Assembly (NCBI GenBank): GCA_003519485.1
Contig: DOWQ01000394.1
Coordinates: 1-6,932, forward strand
Direction of reading: 5' to 3'
From: Streptomyces sp.
Lineage (GTDB): Bacteria > Actinomycetota > Actinomycetes > Streptomycetales > Streptomycetaceae
Length of the DNA: 6,932 bases
This document shows, in pieces, positions 1-5,085 of the stretch (positions within the stretch are counted from its first letter, which is position 1; every line of letters begins with the position of its first letter). The position numbers and the translations under genes are program-made. The notes beneath the pieces were generated by a model. It searched no databases and had not been told where the DNA came from. It saw nothing but the letters and a program-made list of their open reading frames with translations.

Positions 1-1518
1 CTTCTCGCCGCCGGAGAAGCGGTAGCCGCGCTCCCCGACCAGAGTGTCGTAGCCGTCGGGGAGACCCGCGATGTGGTCGTGGATCTGGGCGGCCCGGGCG
101 GCCTCCCGGATCTCCTCGTCGGTCGCCTCGGGCTTGGCGAAGCGGAGGTTGTCCGCGATCGAGGAGTGGAAGAGATAGGTCTCCTGGGACACGACGCCGA
201 CGGCCCGCGCGAGCGTGTCGAACGCGAGGTCGCGTACGTCGACCCCGTCCAGCAGCACCCGGCCGCCGGTCACGTCGTAGAGCCTGGGGACGAGATAGCT
301 GAGCGTGCTCTTGCCCGAGCCGGTCGGGCCGACGACGGCGAGGCTGCCACCGGGCGGCACGGTGACGTCGACGCCCGAGAGGGTGGGCACCGCGGAGTCC
401 TCGTCGTAGCGGAACTCGACGCCCTCGAACCGCACCTCACCCCGCACCTCCCCCAGCGGGACGGGCCGCACCGGCTCCGTGATGTCCACCCGGAGGTCGA
501 GGTATTCGAAGATGCGCTGGAAGAGGGCGAGCGACGCCTGCATCTGTACGCCGGTGGAGAGCAGGCTGACCGTCGGGCGGAACAGCCCCTGCTGGAGGGA
601 GACGAAAGCGACGAGCGTGCCGATGGAGATCTGCGGGCCGCCGGAGCGCATGGCGAACCCCGCGGCCCAGTAGATGACGGCAGGCATTGCGGCCATGACG
701 ATGCCGATGACGGCCATCCGCCAGCGTCCGGCCATGTTCGACCGGATCTCGAGGTCCACGAGCCGTTCGGACTCGTCGGCGAAGCCGCCGACCAGCGAGT
801 CCGCCCGCCCCATCGTCCGGCCGAGCAGAATGCCGCTGACCGACAGCGACTCGGTGACCATCGCGGCCATCGCCGCCATCTGCTTCTGCCGCTGCGCCGT
901 GATCCGTTTCCGTTCCCGCCCGACCCGGCGACTGATCCAGACGAACAGCGGCAGCAGGAGCAGCGAGACGACGGTCAGTCGCCAGTCCAGGGCGAGCATC
1001 GCGACGAGGGTGGCGACGACGCTCGTGAGGTTGGAGACGAGCGAGGTCGCCGTGGAGGTGACGGTGGCCTGCATCCCGCCGATGTCGTTGGCGATCCGGG
1101 ACTGCACCTCGCCGGTGCGGGTGCGGGTGAAGAAGGCGAGCGGCATCCGCTGGAGGCGGTCGTAGACCCCGGTGCGCAGATCGTGCATCACCCGCTGGCC
1201 GACGGTCGTCGAGATCAGCGTCTGCAGTACGCCGAAGACGCTCCCGACCACGGCTGCGGCGATCATGCCGAGCGCGAGCAGACTCAGCAGGCCGGTCCGG
1301 CCCTCGGGTATCGCGGTGTCGAGCACCTCACGCAGCATGAACGGCGAGGCCACCGAGACCAGCGAGGAGGCGGCGACGAGCAGCCCGACGATCGCCAGCC
1401 TGCCGCGGTACGGCCGGAAGAGCCGCAGGACCCGGCGCAGCTGCGCCGGCTGGTCCGGATCGGGAGCCGGCGGGGCCCACTCCCCGTCCGCGGCGGCGGT
1501 CGTCTCGTGCTGGCGCAT
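1..1518 (-). CDS. ABC exporter half-transporter (TMD-NBD), C-terminus cut by window edge
   Basis: This is an inner-membrane ABC exporter half-transporter that would work as a homodimer or with a partner outside the window. The 506 residues present read in one frame from ATG at 1518 to base 1. Six hydrophobic segments lie near residues 39-61, 78-100, 156-176, 179-196, 266-288 and 298-314. The nucleotide-binding domain follows, with A-loop Tyr371, Walker A GPTGSGKS at 397-404 and Q-loop Gln445. The signature motif begins as FSGGE at 501-505, and the window ends one residue later. Walker B, D-loop and H-loop are therefore off the edge, probably about 100 residues, since such proteins usually have 580-640. 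The truncation is caused by the window, not by mutation. The start is the first ATG, with AAGGAG just upstream; the next Met is residue 61. It is divergent from a MarR gene, which suggests drug-inducible efflux. The substrate is unknown. Confidence 0.93.
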   Translation of the reverse strand, partial: MRQHETTAAADGEWAPPAPDPDQPAQLRRVLRLFRPYRGRLAIVGLLVAASSLVSVASPFMLREVLDTAIPEGRTGLLSLLALGMIAAAVVGSVFGVLQTLISTTVGQRVMHDLRTGVYDRLQRMPLAFFTRTRTGEVQSRIANDIGGMQATVTSTATSLVSNLTSVVATLVAMLALDWRLTVVSLLLLPLFVWISRRVGRERKRITAQRQKQMAAMAAMVTESLSVSGILLGRTMGRADSLVGGFADESERLVDLEIRSNMAGRWRMAVIGIVMAAMPAVIYWAAGFAMRSGGPQISIGTLVAFVSLQQGLFRPTVSLLSTGVQMQASLALFQRIFEYLDLRVDITEPVRPVPLGEVRGEVRFEGVEFRYDEDSAVPTLSGVDVTVPPGGSLAVVGPTGSGKSTLSYLVPRLYDVTGGRVLLDGVDVRDLAFDTLARAVGVVSQETYLFHSSIADNLRFAKPEATDEEIREAARAAQIHDHIAGLPDGYDTLVGERGYRFSGGEK

Positions 1519-1521
1519 GGG

Positions 1522-1527
1522 CTCCTT
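1522..1527 (-). promoter_or_regulatory. Ribosome binding site of the minus-strand ABC gene
   Basis: AAGGAG on the minus strand ends 3 nt before ATG 1518. The match to the anti-Shine-Dalgarno sequence is strong but the spacing is short. It still supports ATG 1518 over the in-frame GTG codons further upstream (for example at 1614), which lack a comparable site. Confidence 0.6.
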
Positions 1528-1616
1528 CGCGGGTCTTCCCCGGTCGGCTCGGCCGGGCCTCCGGTGGTCGTGTCCAGTGGTCGCATCGGTGGTTGTTCCG
1601 GCGGCCGCTTCCACGG

Positions 1617-1646
1617 AGCCTAGCCCACTGTTACCCACACTCACAA
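1617..1646 (-). promoter_or_regulatory. Candidate promoter of the minus-strand ABC gene
   Basis: On the minus strand, TTGTGA (1646-1641) is followed after 18 nt by TAGGCT (1622-1617). This fits a housekeeping-type promoter with a TANNNT -10 element; the -35 matches TTGACA at 4 of 6 positions. Transcription would start near 1610, giving a leader of about 90 nt that contains the AAGGAG ribosome site. This is read from sequence only. Confidence 0.4.
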
Positions 1647-1667
1647 TCACCTATGTTCACAGTGAGC
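1640..1667. promoter_or_regulatory. Candidate shared MarR operator between divergent promoters
   Basis: Overlapping symmetric elements are packed here. CTCAC (1640-1644) pairs with GTGAG (1662-1666) across a 17-nt spacer. A compact near-palindrome, GTTCACAGTGAGC (1655-1667), has core TCAC-A-GTGA and one mismatched pair. CACTGT (1626-1631) and ACAGTG (1659-1664) form a wider pair. The element overlaps the -35 boxes of both divergent promoters, so one bound dimer could block both. MarR proteins typically bind 16-20 bp palindromes in such spacers. Which repeat is the real site cannot be decided from sequence. Confidence 0.4.
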
Positions 1668-1683
1668 CATGTCCTGATAGCCT
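1656..1683 (+). promoter_or_regulatory. Candidate promoter of the MarR gene, placing the start site at its ATG
   Basis: TTCACA (1656-1661) and TAGCCT (1678-1683) are separated by 16 nt. The -10 fits TANNNT and its last T lies 7 bases before the A of ATG 1690, so transcription would begin at or next to the start codon. No Shine-Dalgarno sequence lies between the -10 and the ATG. Both facts point to a leaderless mRNA, which is common in actinomycetes. Confidence 0.5.
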
Positions 1684-1689
1684 GTCGAC

Positions 1690-2163
1690 ATGTCCCCGCC
1701 CCGAAGCGCCGTTTCCGACACCGGGCCGCTCCCCGACACCTCCGGGCCGCTGGCCGAGCAGCTGCTGCGGCTGAACCGCCGGCTGCACCGGGCACAGAAG
1801 CAGTATCTGGAGCCGCTGGGAGTCACGCCCGCGCAGTCCCGGCTGCTGCGCACGGTGGCGCACTTCCCGGAGCCGCCGCGGATGGCCGACCTCGCCCGGC
1901 GGCTGGAGGTCGTGCCCCGCGCGGTCACCACGCTGGTCGACGCCCTGGAGGCGCACGACGCGGTGCGGCGTGTCCCCGATCCCGCCAGCCGGCGCGTGGT
2001 GCGGATCGAACTCACCAGCACCGGCCGTTCGACGCTCAAGGCGCTGCGCGACGCCCGCCGGGCTGCCGCCGAGGACGTCCTGGCCCCGCTGACGGCGGAC
2101 CAGCGCGAGGTGCTCGGCGGCCTGCTGTCCGACCTGCTCGACGGGCCGGACGCGCACCACTGA
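1690..2163 (+). CDS. MarR-family winged-helix transcriptional regulator
   Basis: This 157-residue protein has the length and layout of a MarR-family dimeric DNA-binding regulator. After a Pro-rich N-terminal stretch of about 20 residues comes a dimerisation helix (about 21-42). The winged helix-turn-helix has its DNA-contacting part near 65-95 (starting MADLARRLEV) and the wing near 96-108, with the family-typical Arg pair at 101-102. C-terminal dimerisation helices run from about 115 to 151. No metal-binding or reactive-Cys motif is evident; the protein has no cysteine, so Cys-based oxidant sensing as in OhrR is unlikely. The gene is divergent from an ABC exporter, and the spacer holds inverted repeats over both predicted promoters, so autorepression plus control of the exporter is the likely role. 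The ligand is unknown. The start fits a leaderless transcript. Confidence 0.92.
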   Translation: MSPPRSAVSDTGPLPDTSGPLAEQLLRLNRRLHRAQKQYLEPLGVTPAQSRLLRTVAHFPEPPRMADLARRLEVVPRAVTTLVDALEAHDAVRRVPDPASRRVVRIELTSTGRSTLKALRDARRAAAEDVLAPLTADQREVLGGLLSDLLDGPDAHH

Positions 2164-2201
2164 GCAGCGGCCGGGTGCGGAGCTGCGGAGCCGGGCGCCG
2201 G

Positions 2202-2242
2202 GATTCAGAGTCGAGATTCAGGAGTCTGGATTCAGGAGCAGG
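2202..2242. repeat. Three-copy imperfect tandem repeat, 13-14 bp unit
   Basis: Three head-to-tail copies of a unit close to GATTCAGGAGTCTG occupy 2202-2214, 2215-2228 and 2229-2242. ATTCA recurs at 2203, 2216 and 2230. The first copy is one base shorter and the third diverges at its end. The repeat is less GC-rich than its surroundings and lies about 40 bp beyond the MarR stop codon, outside any gene. No function can be assigned. It could be a slippage product or part of the MarR mRNA 3' end. Confidence 0.75.
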
Positions 2243-2268
2243 AGCCCAGCTCACGGCGCAGCTCCGCC

Positions 2269-2296
2269 GCCGTCGGCGCGCCCGTGCGCCGACGGC
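2269..2296. terminator. Perfect 11-bp GC hairpin, probable bidirectional terminator
   Basis: GCCGTCGGCGC (2269-2279) is exactly complementary to GCGCCGACGGC (2286-2296) around a 6-nt loop. There is no T-tract on either side, as is usual for actinobacterial hairpin terminators. It lies between the convergent MarR and L,D-transpeptidase genes, 105 bp after the first stop and 44 bp after the second, so it could end transcription from both sides. Confidence 0.6.
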
Positions 2297-2340
2297 CGTC
2301 CGGGCAGCCGCAGCGCTCGCCCGCTCCGAACCCCCGGGTG

Positions 2341-3054
2341 TCAGGCCGCGAGGCTCGCCCTGTCGCCCATCACCACGACCGGACGCAGTTCCGGATCGAG
2401 GGTCCGCAGCAGGTACTGCATCCCCGCCTTCGGCAGGCTCACGCAGCCGGAGGTGCCGCTGCCGTGGTCGAGATGCAGCCAGATGTAGCCGCCCTTCTCC
2501 TGGCCCTCGGGCCGGTTGGGGTCGTTCGGCGGCGTGCCCCGGACGCGGTTGTAGTCGATGGCGATGACGTGGTCGAAGTCGTGCCAGTGGGACTTCGACC
2601 AAGTGCGGGGCGCGGCGGAGCCGTCCGAACGCGTGTACGGCAGCTTGGCGCCCGGGTCGGCCAGCACGCCGCCCGCGTCGGAGAGCGTGAAGACCCCGAC
2701 CGGGCTGCGCTTGTCGTTCTCGTGGTGGTCCGTCGTCCAGCCGCGCTTGCCGTTGTGTCCGGCCCAGTCGCGCGTACGTTCCCAGTTGCGGCCGTCCTTC
2801 GTGTAGAGCACGACGGTGGCGTCGGCCGCGTCACGGCCGCTGCCGTAGACGGCGAGGACCTGCCGGGAATCGTCCGGGATCTTCTGCTGGAGCCGGTCGC
2901 CCAGGCCGGGAACGCGCGTGGGATCGGCGGCGGGTGACGCGCTGTGGGCCGGACGGGTGACCGCGTCGCCGCCGCTGCTCCCGCCGCAGCCGGCGAGGAG
3001 TGCCACGGCCGCAGCGGCGATGGCCGCCCTCCGCGGAATACCGGTGATACGCAT
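2341..3054 (-). CDS. Lipoprotein with YkuD-type L,D-transpeptidase domain
   Basis: This is a predicted exported lipoprotein of 237 residues with an L,D-transpeptidase-like catalytic domain. The family forms or edits non-classical peptidoglycan cross-links at the outer face of the membrane. The N-terminus has a short basic stretch (Arg8-Arg9), a hydrophobic Ala-rich core and lipobox LAGC at 20-23, followed by a Gly/Ser linker. Family features in the body are SPVGVFTL at 117-124, VIAIDYN at 163-169 and the active-site region WLHLDHGSGTSGCVSL at 192-207. Cys204 would be the nucleophile and His194 or His197 the base. The His-Cys spacing is shorter than in the classical motif, and Ser202 and Ser206 replace the usual His/Arg and Asn/Arg, so this is a variant subfamily and activity is inferred. 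The start at 3054 is chosen because GGAGG lies 9 nt upstream; ATG 3063 is directly abutted by that site. Confidence 0.86.
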   Translation of the reverse strand: MRITGIPRRAAIAAAAVALLAGCGGSSGGDAVTRPAHSASPAADPTRVPGLGDRLQQKIPDDSRQVLAVYGSGRDAADATVVLYTKDGRNWERTRDWAGHNGKRGWTTDHHENDKRSPVGVFTLSDAGGVLADPGAKLPYTRSDGSAAPRTWSKSHWHDFDHVIAIDYNRVRGTPPNDPNRPEGQEKGGYIWLHLDHGSGTSGCVSLPKAGMQYLLRTLDPELRPVVVMGDRASLAA

Positions 3055-3063
3055 GGGCCCCAT

Positions 3064-3068
3064 CCTCC
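3064..3068 (-). promoter_or_regulatory. Ribosome binding site deciding the lipoprotein start
   Basis: GGAGG on the minus strand (3068-3064) lies 9 nt before ATG 3054 but directly touches ATG 3063, which is too close for initiation. It therefore favours the shorter form, whose signal peptide begins MRITGIPRR. Confidence 0.7.
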
Positions 3069-3153
3069 CACTCCGCCGTAAAACCGGTTGAATTCGGCGT
3101 CCGCGGAGGCGAACCTTTCACAGCTCCCTGCCCGAGACGACCCGTGGGACGTC

Positions 3154-5085
3154 ATGCACATTCGCGATCTTCCGTATCCCGATCCCGGCGTCCCGGACGT
3201 CCGGTCCGGCGGCACGTTCCTGCTGTGGCTGGGCAGGCGCCAGCTCGGCGGCCAGCTCAAGTCGCTGGGGTGGGGAATCCTCCACATGGCGGGGCTGGCG
3301 TCGCTGCCGCTCGCGGTGGGTATCGCGGTCCAAGCGGTGATCGACCGGTCCGGCGGACGGCTTGCGCTCGCCGGCGGGCTGATCACCCTGCTGGGCGCGA
3401 TGATCGCGCTCGGCGACACGATGCTGCACCGTACCGCCGTCACCAACTGGATCACCGCGTCCGCCCGTGTGCAGCAGCTGCTCGCGCGGAAGACCGCCGA
3501 GATGGGGTCCACGCTGACGCGACAGGTCGCGGCGGGCGAGATCACCACGGTGTCGACCGGCGACGTGGAGAAGATCGGCTGGTTCGTGGAGGCGCTCTCC
3601 CGCTTCACCGCGGCCGCCATCACCACGATCGCGGTGTGCGCGGTCCTGGTGGCCCGTCAGCCCACTCTGGGCGCCGTGGTGGCCGTCGGCGTACCGCTGC
3701 TGGTGCTCGCCGTCCTGCCGCTGCTGCCGCCCGCCGCCCGGCGGGCCGACGAGCAGCGCGCGAAGGCCGGCCGTGCCACCGAACTGGCCTCGGACACGGT
3801 GGCCGGGCTGCGGGTGTTGCGCGGCATCGGCGGCGAGGAGCTGTTCCTGGGGCGCTACCGGCGCGCCTCGCAGGAGGTGCGGAAGGCCGCCGTGCGCAGC
3901 GCCCGGATGTGGGCGCTGATCGGTGCGATGCAGGTGGCGCTGCCGGGCCTGCTGCTGATCGGCGTGGTCTGGTACGGCGCCGGGCTGGCGCTGGCCGGCC
4001 GGATCTCCGTCGGCGAACTGGTCGGCGTCTACGGAGCCGTGACGTTCCTGCTCTTCCCGCTCCATCACTTCGAGGAGATCGCGATGGCGTACACCTTCTC
4101 GAAGCCGTCGGCGAAGCGTGCCGCGCGGGTGCTCGCGCTCCGCCGGATCTCGCCGGACGGCGCCGCCGCGCTCTCCGCTCGGTCGGAGCCGCTCACCGGG
4201 GACCTGTACGACCCGTCCAGCGGGCTCATGGCGCCGCAGGGCCGGCTGACCGCGGTGGTCTGCGGCGACCCGGACGCGGCAGGCAGGCTGGCCGACCGGC
4301 TCGGCGGGCACGCCCCGCAGCGGGAGGAGGAGGCCCCGGAACCCTCGGCCCTGCTGGGCGGCGCGGCGCTGGACGAGCTGCCGCTGGAACAGGCGCGCAC
4401 CGCCGTGCTGGTCCAGGACAAGGACCCGGTGCTGCTGTCCGGCACCCTCGAGGATCTGTTCGACATCCCGTCATCGGGCGCGCTCGGCGCCGCGGACGCG
4501 CTGGCCGCCGCCCAGTGCGGCGACGTGCTCGCCGCGCTCGCCCAGGGTTCGTCCGACACCTCCGGCGATCCCCTGCGGACCCGGATAACCGAACGCGGCC
4601 GTTCGCTCTCCGGCGGCCAGCGGCAACGGCTGGCGCTGGCCCGCTCGCTGGTGACCGACCCGGAGGTGCTGGTGCTGGACGAGCCGACGAGCGCCGTCGA
4701 CTCGCACACCGAGGCACGGATCGCGGACGGGCTGCGGCGCGTCCGCGCGGGCCGTACGACCGTGGTCCTCTCGTCGAGCCCGCTGCTCCTGGACCGCGCG
4801 GACCGCGTGGTGTTCATCCCCGGCGGCGAGGCCGCCGCGGTCGGTACGCACCGGGAGTTGCTGCGCACCAACTCCGGCTACCGGTCGGTCGTCACCCGCG
4901 AGACGGAGGACGAGCCGCGTGGGGAGACCGTACGGGGCGAGGGCACCGGACAGTACGAGCGAACGGTACTGACCGAGGGCGCGGCACGGAACGACGGCAC
5001 CGCGCCGGGCGACGGCACCGCGCGGAACGAGCGGACCGGTCCGACCGCGCGGACCGCCCTGGCGGAGATCGAGGAGTCGGCATGA
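3154..5085 (+). CDS. ABC exporter subunit with degenerate NBD (lost Walker A and H-loop)
   Basis: This is the first half of a heterodimeric ABC exporter, 643 residues from ATG 3154. Hydrophobic segments lie near 38-62, 70-90, 149-166, 172-192, 252-280 and 289-306. The NBD is strongly asymmetric. By gapless alignment the Walker A position reads CGDPDAAGR (370-378), so Lys is replaced by Ala376 and Ser/Thr by Gly377-Arg378. Ser542 replaces the switch His. Q-loop Gln421, LSGGQ (485-489) and Walker B VLVLDE (505-510, catalytic Glu510) are intact. It probably binds little ATP itself but supplies the signature motif to its partner's site. Residues from about 583 form an unusual Arg/Thr/Gly/Glu-rich tail. 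A TTG at 3088 would add 22 residues, but it has no ribosome site and MHIRDLPYPDPG looks like the natural N-terminus; GGGA 4 nt before ATG 3154 is weak. The partner gene overlaps by ATGA. The substrate is unknown. Confidence 0.92.
   Translation: MHIRDLPYPDPGVPDVRSGGTFLLWLGRRQLGGQLKSLGWGILHMAGLASLPLAVGIAVQAVIDRSGGRLALAGGLITLLGAMIALGDTMLHRTAVTNWITASARVQQLLARKTAEMGSTLTRQVAAGEITTVSTGDVEKIGWFVEALSRFTAAAITTIAVCAVLVARQPTLGAVVAVGVPLLVLAVLPLLPPAARRADEQRAKAGRATELASDTVAGLRVLRGIGGEELFLGRYRRASQEVRKAAVRSARMWALIGAMQVALPGLLLIGVVWYGAGLALAGRISVGELVGVYGAVTFLLFPLHHFEEIAMAYTFSKPSAKRAARVLALRRISPDGAAALSARSEPLTGDLYDPSSGLMAPQGRLTAVVCGDPDAAGRLADRLGGHAPQREEEAPEPSALLGGAALDELPLEQARTAVLVQDKDPVLLSGTLEDLFDIPSSGALGAADALAAAQCGDVLAALAQGSSDTSGDPLRTRITERGRSLSGGQRQRLALARSLVTDPEVLVLDEPTSAVDSHTEARIADGLRRVRAGRTTVVLSSSPLLLDRADRVVFIPGGEAAAVGTHRELLRTNSGYRSVVTRETEDEPRGETVRGEGTGQYERTVLTEGAARNDGTAPGDGTARNERTGPTARTALAEIEESA
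4993..5023 (+). repeat. In-frame 18-bp-period direct repeat in the ABC subunit tail
   Basis: GACGGCACCGCGC occurs at 4993-5005 and again at 5011-5023. The 18-nt period is in frame and encodes DGTAPG followed by DGTARN. Related degenerate motifs (ARND, ARNER, GTG) surround it, suggesting that the C-terminal tail of the first ABC subunit grew by local duplication. Confidence 0.7.
5073..5076 (+). promoter_or_regulatory. Ribosome binding site of the second ABC subunit, inside the first gene
   Basis: GGAG (within GAGGAG, 5071-5076) ends 5 nt before ATG 5082 and lies within the last codons of the upstream subunit. With the ATGA stop/start overlap it indicates translational coupling and near-equal synthesis of the two subunits. 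It selects ATG 5082 over the in-frame GTG 5091, ATG 5100 and GTG 5109. Confidence 0.75.

Noticed and set aside
1..30. Apparent truncation of the minus-strand ABC gene within its signature motif.
   Set aside because: The frame is intact to the last base of the window, so the missing part is simply outside it; there is no evidence of a pseudogene.
73..1623. Plus-strand open frame of 516 codons opposite the partial ABC gene.
   Set aside because: The opposite strand encodes clear ABC motifs. This frame gives an Asp/Arg/Gly/His-rich product with no recognisable domain, typical of antisense shadows in high-GC DNA.
3082..3095. Adjacent small palindromes AACCGGTT and GAATTC in the divergent spacer.
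   Set aside because: They are 6-8 bp self-complementary words in a relatively AT-rich patch, too short to call an operator without comparative data.
3088..3117. Possible promoter TTGAAT, 18 nt, AACCTT upstream of the first exporter subunit.
   Set aside because: The -10 does not fit TANNNT, and no good alternative is visible on either strand of this spacer. A promoter must exist here but I cannot place it.
2439..3626. Minus-strand open frame of 395 codons overlapping the lipoprotein and the first ABC gene.
   Set aside because: It is off-frame to the lipoprotein, which carries a lipobox and active-site motif. Its product is Ser/Thr/Pro/Arg-rich without a domain.
3118..4311. Long minus-strand open frame opposite the first exporter subunit.
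   Set aside because: It has no domain and a biased Arg/Gln/His/Gly composition. It is complementary to a well-supported coding region.
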